NCBI GenBank assembly: GCA_049517655.1
Contig: JBEKRQ010000002.1
Location: 248,001-312,000, forward strand
Length of the DNA: 64,000 nt
Direction: 5' to 3'
Origin: UBA11358 sp049517655
GTDB lineage: Bacteria > Verrucomicrobiota > Verrucomicrobiia > Limisphaerales > UBA11358
Part shown: positions 18,501 to 27,860 of the stretch, one piece after another
Layout of the letters: the number at the start of each line of letters is the position of its first letter
How positions within the stretch are numbered: the stretch's first letter is position 1
Notes under the pieces: model-generated
Database searches by the model: none
Told to the model about the DNA's origin: nothing
What the model saw: the letters and a program-made list of their open reading frames with translations, nothing else
Program-made: the position numbers and the translations under genes

Positions 18501-18874
18501 TTCACCGTCACCTCCCGGACAATTTTGCCGCCTTGGTATTTTTTCTGTGGCAGCCATTCCAAACGCAAATGTTTGCCGGTGATGGTAAGCTTAAATGCGC
18601 CCGGCGGCAGGTTCTTGGCCGCTTCGGCACTGACCGAATATAGTTGTGTGCCTTCCTGAAATGCGCGCCATTCACCCGCAACCAGCACTTCCATTTCACC
18701 GTCCACAATTTCCATGGCAACCGCCTTGTTGTAATAAGCGCGAAGAAGTTTTTGCTCACGGCCGATGGAGAACGCGAGCGGCAGCACCGCAACCAAAATG
18801 ATAGCCATCGCGACGGCCAGTTCGGCCATCAACATGCCACGTTCGCGCAGACGCTGTGGGATCTGGTTCACCAT
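18497..18874 (-). CDS. Pseudopilin (GspI/PilV-like)
   Basis: This is a 125-residue prepilin-like protein. After a short leader MVNQIPQRLRERG comes MLMAELAVAMAIILVAVLPLAF, a classic N-terminal pilin helix with Glu at mature position 5. A small soluble domain follows (QLYSVSAEAAKNLPPG). ATG at 18874 lies 7 nt inside the end of the upstream GspF-like gene. The open frame continues upstream, but a start there would destroy the leader architecture. Probably a minor component of a pseudopilus. Confidence 0.7.
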   Translation of the reverse strand: MVNQIPQRLRERGMLMAELAVAMAIILVAVLPLAFSIGREQKLLRAYYNKAVAMEIVDGEMEVLVAGEWRAFQEGTQLYSVSAEAAKNLPPGAFKLTITGKHLRLEWLPQKKYQGGKIVREVTVK

Positions 18875-20013
18875 AAAACCCCGGCGTTGATGATGGAAAC
18901 CAGAAACATGAAAACAGAAACAACGACTGTGCCAACGAAAAATCCGCTCCATAAAACCAAGGCGGTGGTAATTCCGTGCGCAGCGGCCTGTTCCCGCTGA
19001 AACGCTTTCGCATCGAGCGCTTCGTGCCAGCCAGCAAGCGCCTGAAGGAAACCAGAGTGTGCGTGAAACGCGTTCGTGAGCCGCCAGCGAAATTCGCCTG
19101 CATCATCCATTGCCTGGACGGCTTCCGTCAACTTCATGCCCTGCTTCAAACCATCCACGGTGTGCGCGGCGCGGCGGCGGAAAATTTTGTTGGCGGTGCA
19201 TTCAGCAGCGAGCGTCACCGCTTCGGATTCGGGCACGCCGGAATCAAGAAGAATGGCGAGCATGGTGGAGAAATCGCGTTGCATCCGCTTTCGCCGCCAC
19301 GACAGCCGATAATGAACCCGCTCCAAAACTGGGAACCACGAAACGACGCGCGGCCCGCCGATGTAAATAAACGCCGCCAGCCATAATAAAAGCAGCAAAA
19401 CGGTTTGGACGGCCATAATCACTGCACGATGATCAAAGAGAAACCGGACCGCATTTGCCTGTCCGCTGCCCATATCGGCGGCAATTAACAAAAACCTCGG
19501 TATCACGAACGTTGTGATGATACAAAACACAAAAAAACCGGTTGGCGTGATGACGAATGTCAAGACAACAAGATAATTGATAGCTCCACGGGTTTGGGAG
19601 ACGGCGTCTGTGAGTAGTTGTCGGCAGGCAGGCAGCACTTTTTGAAGGTCACCCAAGCGTTCGCCCACTCTCAACATCGCGCTGACTTGCGGCGGCAATA
19701 GTTGCGGCACTTTCGCCAGTGAGTCACCGAGGCGCAAACCCTTTGCCAGCCAAGCCGCCAGCCGGTCGATTTTTTTTCCTAAAATCCGGTCGTGGCTTTG
19801 CGAAATGGAAATGAGGGATTCTTCAACTGGCTGGCCGTGTTTGATGGCAGTTTCGACCAGGTCCAGAAACAGTCGCGCCCGTTCCGCGCGCCGCATCGGT
19901 AGCGTCAGCAGATAATGAATCAGAAAAAGAAAGCTGAAGACGCTGGCGATCCAAATGACGAGCAAAAACAGCGTTACCATGAATCTGATCAAGATGTCGG
20001 GATCGAAATTCAC
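18868..20013 (-). CDS. GspF/PilC-family inner-membrane protein, second copy
   Basis: This is a 381-residue platform protein for a type II secretion or type IV pilus-like machine. Two GspF domains are visible. The first has RLGDSLAKVPQLLPPQVSAMLRVGERLGDL. The second contains DFSTMLAILLDSGVPESEAVTLAAE, at about residues 244-268. Hydrophobic helices occur at the N-terminus (about 8-37), centre and C-terminus. A second GspF-like gene lies directly upstream, 38 bp away. Two platform proteins in one short operon is unusual, and they may form a heteromeric platform. Confidence 0.85.
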   Translation of the reverse strand: MNFDPDILIRFMVTLFLLVIWIASVFSFLFLIHYLLTLPMRRAERARLFLDLVETAIKHGQPVEESLISISQSHDRILGKKIDRLAAWLAKGLRLGDSLAKVPQLLPPQVSAMLRVGERLGDLQKVLPACRQLLTDAVSQTRGAINYLVVLTFVITPTGFFVFCIITTFVIPRFLLIAADMGSGQANAVRFLFDHRAVIMAVQTVLLLLLWLAAFIYIGGPRVVSWFPVLERVHYRLSWRRKRMQRDFSTMLAILLDSGVPESEAVTLAAECTANKIFRRRAAHTVDGLKQGMKLTEAVQAMDDAGEFRWRLTNAFHAHSGFLQALAGWHEALDAKAFQREQAAAHGITTALVLWSGFFVGTVVVSVFMFLVSIINAGVLW

Positions 20014-20051
20014 AAGTTAAAAATCATTCAATTTCCATTGTTATCCTATTG

Positions 20052-21038
20052 TCAATCAGAACCCGAGAGCGCTCTCATAAACGAGACGAATACGGAGACA
20101 ACCGGTTGAATTTGAGTCACAATCATAAGCCCCAAGCCCAGGACCGAACAAGGCAGCGCCGAATAGAGCAGCATTTCAGTGCGATAGTTGGCGCGGGCTT
20201 GGTAAATACCTGCCGCACGCTCAAAACCGGTAGCCAAATCTTCACCGGCATGTGCAACCATCCAGAGAAAGAGCGGTGGAAACACCCGACCAGCCTTCGC
20301 CATTTCCACAAATTGTCCATGACCCGCGGCCAATCGTTGCCGCCATTGGGTTAGTTCAGTTTCGGCTGGAGTTCCCTTTTCCAATTGCTCCACCAACCCC
20401 AGCGCCTTGTCGAGCGGCACGCCGTTTTTCAGCATCAACGCCATCGCTGATGCGACTTGCGCGAGGCTGGCTTCTTTAAAAGCCGGCAGCCGCCAGCGCA
20501 AAGCGCGGCGCAACGGCGGCGTGGCGAGCGCAATCAGCACCGCCAGGACTGCGAGACCCAAAAGGAAAGGCGAGGCCCAAATACCAATTAAAATACGCGG
20601 CGTTTGAATCCAGTTGCCGAACAGCGCGGTCGTGTCGGATTGAATGGCCGCGTGCAAAAGGAAGGACAGAAAACACGACAACAGAAATGCGCCAACCAGC
20701 ACAATCGCCGGATAAACCATCAAACCTTTCAGCCGCGTCCAAATCATGTGCCGACGCTGGTAGTGATCCGCCAACAGCGTCAACATGGCGGGCAGGTTAT
20801 TGCTTTGCGCGCCGACCTCAAGCATCTGCCGATACAACTCCGGCAGTTGACGGGCACGCGCCGCCTCACGCAACGGCACGCCTTTGGCCAAATCCGCTTC
20901 GAGCAATTGTAGCTCCGATTTCAAGGTGCTGTGCCGCATGTCGGCGCACAGCCGGCGTAACGCACCTTCGAGCGGGATGCCATCGCGCAGCATCGCCGCC
21001 AACTGTTGGTTAAAAAAGGCAAATTCGTCGTATTTCAT
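20052..21038 (-). CDS. gspF: GspF/PilC-family inner-membrane protein, first copy
   Basis: This is a 328-residue platform protein with the GspF signature in each half: QLAAMLRDGIPLEGALRRLC and ELYRQMLEVGAQSNNLPAML, then ALMLKNGVPLDKALGLVEQL and a second VGE-like region (MVAHAGEDLATGFERAA). Three hydrophobic helices are seen. Its ATG overlaps the stop of the ATPase gene by 4 nt, which implies coupled translation. It would connect the cytoplasmic ATPase to the pseudopilus. Confidence 0.88.
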   Translation of the reverse strand: MKYDEFAFFNQQLAAMLRDGIPLEGALRRLCADMRHSTLKSELQLLEADLAKGVPLREAARARQLPELYRQMLEVGAQSNNLPAMLTLLADHYQRRHMIWTRLKGLMVYPAIVLVGAFLLSCFLSFLLHAAIQSDTTALFGNWIQTPRILIGIWASPFLLGLAVLAVLIALATPPLRRALRWRLPAFKEASLAQVASAMALMLKNGVPLDKALGLVEQLEKGTPAETELTQWRQRLAAGHGQFVEMAKAGRVFPPLFLWMVAHAGEDLATGFERAAGIYQARANYRTEMLLYSALPCSVLGLGLMIVTQIQPVVSVFVSFMRALSGSD

Positions 21039-22138
21039 AGGCCGAAGACCCGATGGTATTCAGGTTCGTTGGTGATGCGTTTTTGCAGAAGGTCGCGTGC
21101 TGATTCCTCCAGCGTGTGTTGCAGCGTCACGGTTTGCAACGCTTGCGAACGAATCTGCGCACGCAATGATTCATCCACCCTCAACCATTCCACGAGCGGC
21201 ACGCGACCTTGATAACCGGTTTGCAGGCAGGCTGCGCAACCCGCGCCGTTGCAATTGCGGCAGAGCGCGCGGATCAGACGCTGGTTCAAAACCAGTTCCA
21301 CCGATGCCGCAATGGCCGAACGGTCGGCACACAACACCAGCAATCGCTCGAATACTCCCCGGCATGAACCGGCATGCAACGTTGAAATCACCAGATGCCC
21401 GGTCAACGCGGCGCGCACGGCGATGTTGGCGGTTTCCTCATCGCGGATTTCGCCAATCACCAGCACTTGCGGGTCCTGCCGCAGCAAATGCCGCGCGGCC
21501 TTCGCAAAATCCAGTCCGCGCGCTTCGCTCACTTCCGTTTGCATCACGCCGGGAACGATTTGTTCCACCGGGTCTTCCACCGTGATGATGTGCCGCCCGC
21601 CCGATTCGGCCAAGTGGCGCAGGCAGGCATAGATCGTCGTCGTTTTGCCGCTGCCCGCCGGACCGGTGAGCAAAAGCAAACCCGAACTTTGGCGAAGGAA
21701 GCTTTTCAACTCCGCGCCGGCTTCGTCGGGAAAGGCGAGTTCGGACAATCCCCTGGCGGAGCTGGCGTTGAAAAGCCGGAGAACGATTTTTTCACCAGTT
21801 ACCGTGGGATACGTTGCCACGCGGATGTCACTGGCGGAATGCACGGTGTTTTTATCGATTCGGCCATCTTGCGGCAGCGATTCCTGGTAGGTTTTCAGCC
21901 GTGCGAGAAACTTGATGCGTCCCAAAACACGGTCGGCGATATCAGTTGGGAATTGCGTCACAGGCGTCATTAATCCGTCCAAACGGAACGAAACGGCCGC
22001 ACCGTTGCCATCCATTTGCAAGTGAATATCGCTGGCTGCTGCGTGCTCGGCTTGACGGATGAGTTGCTCCACAATTTCCGGCGCGGACGCACGAAAACTC
22101 TTCAGTCTTTCCTCAGACTGTTTTTCCACAGCGATCAT
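21035..22138 (-). CDS. gspE: GspE/PilB-type secretion ATPase
   Basis: This is a hexameric ATPase of 367 residues that powers pseudopilus assembly. Visible motifs are Walker A GPAGSGKTTTIYACLRHL, the Asp box VEDPVEQIVPGV, Walker B VLVIGEIRDEETANIA and the His box GHLVISTLHAGS. A tight tetra-Cys metal site CRNCNGAGCAAC (CxxC-x4-CxxC) lies near residue 295. It lacks the long N-terminal domain of canonical GspE. It is first in the operon, which carries no secretin, GspC, GspG or GspL/M genes here. Confidence 0.9.
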   Translation of the reverse strand: MIAVEKQSEERLKSFRASAPEIVEQLIRQAEHAAASDIHLQMDGNGAAVSFRLDGLMTPVTQFPTDIADRVLGRIKFLARLKTYQESLPQDGRIDKNTVHSASDIRVATYPTVTGEKIVLRLFNASSARGLSELAFPDEAGAELKSFLRQSSGLLLLTGPAGSGKTTTIYACLRHLAESGGRHIITVEDPVEQIVPGVMQTEVSEARGLDFAKAARHLLRQDPQVLVIGEIRDEETANIAVRAALTGHLVISTLHAGSCRGVFERLLVLCADRSAIAASVELVLNQRLIRALCRNCNGAGCAACLQTGYQGRVPLVEWLRVDESLRAQIRSQALQTVTLQHTLEESARDLLQKRITNEPEYHRVFGL

Positions 22139-22233
22139 GGATTCTTATGGAACGCTCCCAATTTAGCAGCTTGCCACGGAATAACAATTGAAAACCGCCC
22201 AATACCCGAAGAATGAACAGTTGAAAAAGCCGC

Positions 22234-22317
22234 TGGTGCGCGCGAGAGGATTTGAACCTCCACCCATTTCTGGACCGGATCCTAAGTCCGGCGCGTCTGC
22301 CATTCCGCCACGCGCGC
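22234..22317 (-). tRNA. tRNA-Leu (anticodon UAG)
   Basis: This is a class II tRNA of 84 nt including an encoded CCA. The acceptor strands GCGCGCG and CGCGCGC pair fully, the D arm is GCGGAATGGCAGACGC, and the anticodon arm is CGGACTTAGGATCCG. A long variable region and a T arm with TTCAAAT follow. The TAG anticodon reads CUN codons. It lies about 95 bp upstream of gspE on the same strand. Confidence 0.95.
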
Positions 22318-22427
22318 AATCAATACCAAGTTGCGCCACAACCGGCGGAATCTCAAGCCCGCTTTTGCCATTCGCATTGAACCAACGCGCCATTGCAGCC
22401 GCCGAAAAGTTCGTTTAAATTCATGCC

Positions 22428-23180
22428 ATGTCATTTGGGAACCGGCTTTTGTTCAGCGCGTGCGCCGTGTGGTTCGGCGTCGTGTTGAGCGGTTGCGCGC
22501 CGTCGGGACAGAGTCAGTCGGACGAGGAAAAAGAGCCGCATTATATTCTCGGCAAAAGCCGCGTCAACGCGATGGATTTTCGGGGAGCGATTGAGGCGTT
22601 CGAGGAATCGTTGGAGGTGAATCCGCATTCAGCGTCGGCGCATTTTGAACTCGGCTGGCTTTACGATGAAAAGGAGCCCGACCCCGTGGCGGCGATTTAT
22701 CATTACCAGCAATATTTGAAACTGTGCCCGGGCGCCGACAACGCGGAGGTCATCAAGCAGCGTATTTACAGTTGCAAACAACAATTGGCCGCCGATGTGA
22801 CGCCATTGTCCAGCGCGCCTGCCGCGCAAAAGCAGCTTGATCAATTGGCCGACCAGAACCGGCAATTGCAGGACGAGGTGAACAGGTGGCGCGCGTATTA
22901 CGCGAGCCAGTTGGCGGCGGCCAAGACCAATTCGCCGCCGCCGCCGAACAATGCCGTTGCGCAGCCAACGCCAACTAGGCAGACCGGTGCGAATGCAGGC
23001 CGTTCCGGCAATACCGCGACCACTGCCAGACCACGCACACATACGGTTGCCGCCGGTGAGACGGCGGTGGGCATCGCGCGCAAATTCGGCGTGAAATTGA
23101 GTGCGCTGCAGGCGGCGAACCCGGACATGAATCCCAGCCGGATTCACGTCGGTCAGGTTTTGAACATTCCACCGCCGTAA
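22428..23180 (+). CDS. Lipoprotein with TPR repeats and C-terminal LysM domain
   Basis: This is a 250-residue envelope protein. A lipobox LSGC places the acylated Cys at residue 23. Residues about 40-120 form tetratricopeptide-like helices (FRGAIEAFEESLEVNPHSASAHFELGWLY, positions 50-78). A predicted coiled coil (QKQLDQLADQNRQLQDEVNRW) and a Pro/Asn-rich linker follow. The last ~48 residues are a LysM peptidoglycan-binding module (HTVAAGETAVGIARKFGVKL...NPSRIHVGQVLNIP). It is probably anchored in the outer membrane with the LysM domain gripping the cell wall. Confidence 0.88.
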   Translation: MSFGNRLLFSACAVWFGVVLSGCAPSGQSQSDEEKEPHYILGKSRVNAMDFRGAIEAFEESLEVNPHSASAHFELGWLYDEKEPDPVAAIYHYQQYLKLCPGADNAEVIKQRIYSCKQQLAADVTPLSSAPAAQKQLDQLADQNRQLQDEVNRWRAYYASQLAAAKTNSPPPPNNAVAQPTPTRQTGANAGRSGNTATTARPRTHTVAAGETAVGIARKFGVKLSALQAANPDMNPSRIHVGQVLNIPPP

Positions 23181-23356
23181 ACAGTACGCCCGGCCCGCTC
23201 GAAGATACTTTTCCGGCATCGGCAAAAGACGGGGAACAGCCCAAATCAGCATCAATTCATGCACTTTTACTGTGCCACAAAGTTTCCATTTAACTTGTTG
23301 ACCGATTTCATAATTGTGCCAAACTGTCACTCTTAATTCATTGGGAATTTGCTTTA

Positions 23357-24610
23357 ATGGCAGCGCCAAAATCCAGTTTTCTCGACAAAGTGCTTGGCCG
23401 CATCGGGCGGCTGGACGCGGAGGGTTTGCAGACAGTTGTTCAGCGGCTCGCGCGCGAGCGCAGTTTTCTCGAAACACTATTCAACACGATTGAGGACGGT
23501 GTGCTCGTGGTGGACGAGCAGGGCCGCATTCTTTACTTCAACCAGGCCGTCACCCGGCTTATTGGTTTGCAATCCGGCGCCGAAGGCCAGCACATCACGC
23601 GTTTCCTGCCGGAACTCGATTGGGAAACCATTTCGCGTTTTGACACTGAAAGCAGTGCGCATGTCGCACGGCATGAGTTTGAAGTGCAATATCCGCGTCC
23701 GCGCTTCCTGCTGCTTTATGCCGCGCCGCTCGGCGGCGAAACGGCGGGCAGTTCCGGCGTGGCATTGATTTTGCACGACGCGACCGAGGCGCGGCAGAAA
23801 ACGTTCGAGGCCATCGAAAGCGAACGCGTCCAGGCGCTCACACTGCTCGCCGCCAGCGTCGCGCACGAAATCGGCAACCCACTTAACGCACTGCACATTC
23901 ATTTGCAACTCATGGAGCGCGAATTAAAAAAACTCAACGCGGGTGCGGCAAATTTAATTTCGGGACCCCATTCACAAACACTTGCCGCCGGGGCCGACAC
24001 GGTGGAAATTTCACACAGGCTGTCGCAGTATCTTGACGTGGCCAAGGGCGAAATTGTCCGGCTGGATTACATCATCACCCAGTTTTTGGAGGCGATTCGT
24101 CCCGTGTCACCGCAATTGAAACTCGTTTCCCTCAACGACATCGTTGAAAAAACCCTGGAATTGCTGCGGCCGGAACTGGACAATCGCGGCCTGAATGTGA
24201 AAACCAAGCTGGCGGCCGGGTTGCCGGCGGCACCGCTCGACCCGGCGCAACTGCAGCAGGTTTTGGTGAACCTCGTCAAAAACGCGATGCATGCGATGAC
24301 GAAAGGCGGCACGCTGACGTTGCAAACCGGCGAGGGCGCGGATGACGTTTGGGTCAGCGTGACTGACACCGGCGGCGGCATTCCGCAGGAACAAATCAGC
24401 CGCATTTTTGAGCCGTTTTTTACGACGAAGAAAAGGGGCACCGGTCTCGGTCTGATGATTGTGCAACGCATCGTGCGCGCGCACGGAGGCCGCATTGAGC
24501 TCGAAAGCCGCGTTGGACGCGGCACGACATTCCGTATCTGGCTGCCGTTGCATGAACGCAGGCCACGTTTGCTGGAAGAAAAGATTGAAACCGCCACTGG
24601 ACGCGGATGA
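23357..24610 (+). CDS. PAS-containing sensor histidine kinase (NtrB-like)
   Basis: This is a cytoplasmic kinase of 417 residues with no membrane segment. An N-terminal helical segment is followed by a PAS domain (about 40-150; IEDGVLVVDEQGRILYFN). The dimerisation H box is AASVAHEIGNPLNALHIHL (His170). The HATPase has an N box VLVNLVKNAMHAM, G1 DTGGGIP, and G2 GTGLGLMIV. The architecture matches NtrB-type kinases. The gene for a sigma-54 activator begins 23 nt downstream, so the two almost certainly form a signalling pair. The input signal is not evident. Confidence 0.92.
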   Translation: MAAPKSSFLDKVLGRIGRLDAEGLQTVVQRLARERSFLETLFNTIEDGVLVVDEQGRILYFNQAVTRLIGLQSGAEGQHITRFLPELDWETISRFDTESSAHVARHEFEVQYPRPRFLLLYAAPLGGETAGSSGVALILHDATEARQKTFEAIESERVQALTLLAASVAHEIGNPLNALHIHLQLMERELKKLNAGAANLISGPHSQTLAAGADTVEISHRLSQYLDVAKGEIVRLDYIITQFLEAIRPVSPQLKLVSLNDIVEKTLELLRPELDNRGLNVKTKLAAGLPAAPLDPAQLQQVLVNLVKNAMHAMTKGGTLTLQTGEGADDVWVSVTDTGGGIPQEQISRIFEPFFTTKKRGTGLGLMIVQRIVRAHGGRIELESRVGRGTTFRIWLPLHERRPRLLEEKIETATGRG

Positions 24611-24633
24611 ATTTTACACAATATTGAAGACCT

Positions 24634-26013
24634 GTGACTGAAAAACCGACATTGCTGATTGTGGACGACGAGAAGCCGACGCGTGACGGGTTGCGCGCGG
24701 CGCTTGAGGATCGTTACGACACTTATGTGGCCGAAGATGCAAAGGCCGCGATGGAATTGCTCGAGCGCGAAAATTTCGACGTGTTGCTCACGGATTTTCG
24801 CCTGCCGAACGAGGATGGTTTGAAACTCATCGCGCGCGCCAAGTCGCTCACCCGTCCGCCAGTTTGCATTTTGATGACGGCTTACGGTTCGGAGGAACTG
24901 GCGGTGGACGCGATGAAACGCGGTGCGGACGATTACATTGCCAAAGGCCGGCTGCAAATTGACGAGTTGGAGATGCGCATCGCCCGCGCGTTGCGGCAGC
25001 AAAACCTCGAAACGGAAAACGTTTCGTTGCGCCAGCAACTTGATTCGAAGTTCGGCCTCGAAAACATCATTGGCGAGTCGGCGGTGATGAAGGAGATTTT
25101 TGAAATCGTCCAACAAGTTGCGCCGACACGGGCGACGGTATTGCTCGCGGGCGAAAGCGGCACGGGCAAGGAATTGATTGCGAAGGCGATTCACCAACTC
25201 AGCCCCCGCGCAAAACAGTCGCTTGTGACGGTTCAATGCGCCGCGCTCGCGCCGACGTTGCTCGAAAGCGAATTGTTCGGCCACGAAAAGGGCGCGTTCA
25301 CCGGCGCGCATGAGCGGCGCATCGGTCGTTTCGAGCAGGCACAGGGCGGAACACTTTTCCTCGATGAAATCAGCGAAATTGACGCGGCGATTCAGATCAA
25401 ACTGCTGCGTTTTTTGGGCGAGCGGACGTTTGAGCGGGTCGGCTCGAATAAAACGCTAACTGCGGACGTTCGTTTGATTACAGCGACGAATAAGAATCTT
25501 GAGGAACTTGTCAAAGCTGGAAGTTTCCGCGAGGACTTGTTTTTCCGATTGCGCGTGGTGGAAATCACGCTACCGCCGTTGCGGGCGCGGGCAGGTGATA
25601 TTCCGTTGCTGGCGCAGAGTTTTTTACGCGAATTTGCGCGCGAGAACGGCAAAGCCGTAAACAGTTTTACGAGCGATGCGTTGGAACTGTTGATGAATTA
25701 TTCATGGCCGGGCAATGTGCGCGAGTTGCGCACAGCCATCGAACACGCGGTGGTGCTTTGCCGCGGTGAAAAAATTGGAGCACGCGATTTGCCCCGACAG
25801 ATTGCCGTCGGGGTGCGTGCGGGTGGGCAAACCGGCAATCTGGTGCCATCGCTGGCACGAAATGATCTGACAGTGAAGGAAGCGGAGAAACAACTGATCG
25901 TTCGCGCATTGAAAGAAACGGATGGCAATCGCACGCTGGCCGCCAAAAAAATTGGCATGAGCCGGCGGACATTCCACCGCAAGTTGCACGCGTATCATTT
26001 GGAAGGATTTTGA
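24634..26013 (+). CDS. NtrC-family sigma-54-dependent response regulator
   Basis: This is a 459-residue transcription activator. The receiver domain has DDE at residues 11-13 and phosphoacceptor Asp54 (LLTDFRLPNEDG). The AAA+ domain has Walker A GESGTGKE, the sigma-54 contact loop GAFTGA and Walker B GGTLFLDEIS. A Fis-type helix-turn-helix ends the protein (TLAAKKIGMSRRTFHRKL). It starts at GTG 24634, 23 nt after the kinase gene. Targets are unknown. No clear -24/-12 promoter was found by eye nearby. Confidence 0.94.
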   Translation: MTEKPTLLIVDDEKPTRDGLRAALEDRYDTYVAEDAKAAMELLERENFDVLLTDFRLPNEDGLKLIARAKSLTRPPVCILMTAYGSEELAVDAMKRGADDYIAKGRLQIDELEMRIARALRQQNLETENVSLRQQLDSKFGLENIIGESAVMKEIFEIVQQVAPTRATVLLAGESGTGKELIAKAIHQLSPRAKQSLVTVQCAALAPTLLESELFGHEKGAFTGAHERRIGRFEQAQGGTLFLDEISEIDAAIQIKLLRFLGERTFERVGSNKTLTADVRLITATNKNLEELVKAGSFREDLFFRLRVVEITLPPLRARAGDIPLLAQSFLREFARENGKAVNSFTSDALELLMNYSWPGNVRELRTAIEHAVVLCRGEKIGARDLPRQIAVGVRAGGQTGNLVPSLARNDLTVKEAEKQLIVRALKETDGNRTLAAKKIGMSRRTFHRKLHAYHLEGF

Positions 26014-26015
26014 CC

Positions 26016-27839
26016 ATGCCCTTTCCACAGGATTGGATTCACAAGCTCGAGAAAGGCACAAGGGGGGGATATTTGAAAGTCACCGCTTTCTGCCTTGCGA
26101 TTCTGACATTAATGGTGGTGTACGATTTGCGCGCGTATCGAAATTTCGCCACGCCGGAAGCCATGGATGCAGCGCAGTTGGCGCGTAACATCGCGGAGGG
26201 CAGGGGTTACACCACGCTGTTTATCCGCCCGTTCAGTCTTTACCTTGTACAAAGTCATAACCAGGCCAAGTCCGCGGATCCGCTGGCAAGTGCCGGCACG
26301 GACTTCGCGCAAATCAAAATCGCGCACCCAGACCTTGCCAATCCGCCGGTATACCCGCTTGTGCTCGCCGGGTTGATGAAAGTGCTGCCATTTCACTATC
26401 CGTTGGACCTTAAAAGCACTTTTTGGAGCAACAACGGGAATTTTCAGCGTTATGAGCCGGATTTTCTGATCGCGGTGTTCAATGAAGTTCTTTTGCTGGT
26501 TGTGGTTGTGCTGACGTTTTTTCTCGGGCGGAAATTGTTCGACGCGGGCGTGGCACGGTTTTCCGCCGTTCTCGTGTTGGGTTGCGGATTGCTCTGGCGG
26601 TTCAGCGTGTCGGGTTTGTCCACGATGCTGCTCATGATTATTTTTTTCGGGCTGACGTGGTGCGTCTTGCGAATCGAGCAGGTAGCGAGCGCCCCACAAC
26701 CCCGGCCCGGGCGGTTTCTCGGTCTGGCAATCACCGCGGGTCTGCTGGCTGGCGTGGGTGCGCTCACGCGGTATGCGTTTGGATGGATCATTATTCCGGT
26801 GGGGTTGTTTCTGATTTTCTTTGGCGGACAACGACGGATGTTGCACGCCTTGGTGGCGTTGAGTGCATTCGCGCTGGTGCTGACGCCGTGGGTTGTTCGT
26901 AATTTTGCAGTCAGTGGCACGCCCTTTGGCACGGCGGGTTTTGCAATTGTCGAAGGAACAACGGTGTTTCCCGGATTTCAATTGGAACGTTCCCTGCATC
27001 CCGATCTCACGTCCGCTTTGTGGCTGACGCCGTATGCGCTCAAGCTTTTGCAGAACGCACACACAATCCTGCAGGATGCCCTGCCCAGATTGGGCGGCAG
27101 TTGGGCGAGCCTGTTGTTCTTGGCAGGTTTGCTGCTGAATTTCCGGAGCGCGGCGGTGCGTCGAATGCGCTATTTTTTATTGATGTGTCTGGCCGTCTTC
27201 GTCGTGGTGCAGGCCTTGGGGCAAACGCAACTTTCCGAGGAATCGCCTGAAGTGAATTCCGAGAATCTTTTGGTGCTATTGGTGCCGCTCGTGTTCATTT
27301 ATGGCGTGAGCCTGTTCTTCACGTTGCTCGACCAAATGGCGTTGCCTATGCGGGAATTGTATTATTTGGTGAAGATCGTATTTGTGGGATTATGTTGCGC
27401 GCCGATGATTTTCGCGCTTCTGCCGCCCAAAACCGAGCCGGTGGTTTATCCGCCGTATTATCCGCCGGAGATTCGGCAAACCGCCGGTTGGATGAAGGAA
27501 AATGAACTGATGATGAGCGACGTGCCTTGGGCGGTTGCGTGGTACGGCCAGCGCCAGTGCGTGTGGCTGACAATGAATGCGCAGGATGATTTCCACGCCA
27601 TCAACGATATGAAACCCGTGCAAGCGCTTTATCTCACACCCAAGACGATGGACGGCAAGCTGCTGTCAGACATGGGGCTTGGGATGGAGAACAGTTGGGG
27701 CAGTTTTGTCGCGAATGCCATGGTTCAAAGGCAAATCCCCGGGAATTTTCCGCTGCGTTATGTGCCATCAGGTTCGGCTGCCATTGCATCAGGGCTTTTC
27801 CTGACCGATTGGGAACGCTGGAAAACAAATCAAAAATAG
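26016..27839 (+). CDS. Polytopic membrane protein, glycosyltransferase-C-like (ArnT/PMT type)
   Basis: This is a 607-residue integral membrane protein with about ten or more hydrophobic helices. After the first helix an acidic stretch (TPEAMDAAQLARNIAEGRGY, about residues 47-66) has the position and character of the first extracytoplasmic loop of GT-C glycosyltransferases, where the catalytic Asp/Glu lies. A large soluble loop follows near 75-140. No exact substrate can be assigned. The start is ATG 26016, preceded by GGAAGGA. It begins 2 nt after the regulator stop and is probably co-transcribed with the two-component genes. Confidence 0.65.
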   Translation: MPFPQDWIHKLEKGTRGGYLKVTAFCLAILTLMVVYDLRAYRNFATPEAMDAAQLARNIAEGRGYTTLFIRPFSLYLVQSHNQAKSADPLASAGTDFAQIKIAHPDLANPPVYPLVLAGLMKVLPFHYPLDLKSTFWSNNGNFQRYEPDFLIAVFNEVLLLVVVVLTFFLGRKLFDAGVARFSAVLVLGCGLLWRFSVSGLSTMLLMIIFFGLTWCVLRIEQVASAPQPRPGRFLGLAITAGLLAGVGALTRYAFGWIIIPVGLFLIFFGGQRRMLHALVALSAFALVLTPWVVRNFAVSGTPFGTAGFAIVEGTTVFPGFQLERSLHPDLTSALWLTPYALKLLQNAHTILQDALPRLGGSWASLLFLAGLLLNFRSAAVRRMRYFLLMCLAVFVVVQALGQTQLSEESPEVNSENLLVLLVPLVFIYGVSLFFTLLDQMALPMRELYYLVKIVFVGLCCAPMIFALLPPKTEPVVYPPYYPPEIRQTAGWMKENELMMSDVPWAVAWYGQRQCVWLTMNAQDDFHAINDMKPVQALYLTPKTMDGKLLSDMGLGMENSWGSFVANAMVQRQIPGNFPLRYVPSGSAAIASGLFLTDWERWKTNQK

Positions 27840-27860
27840 GGTATTGCGCCGCTGGGAATT

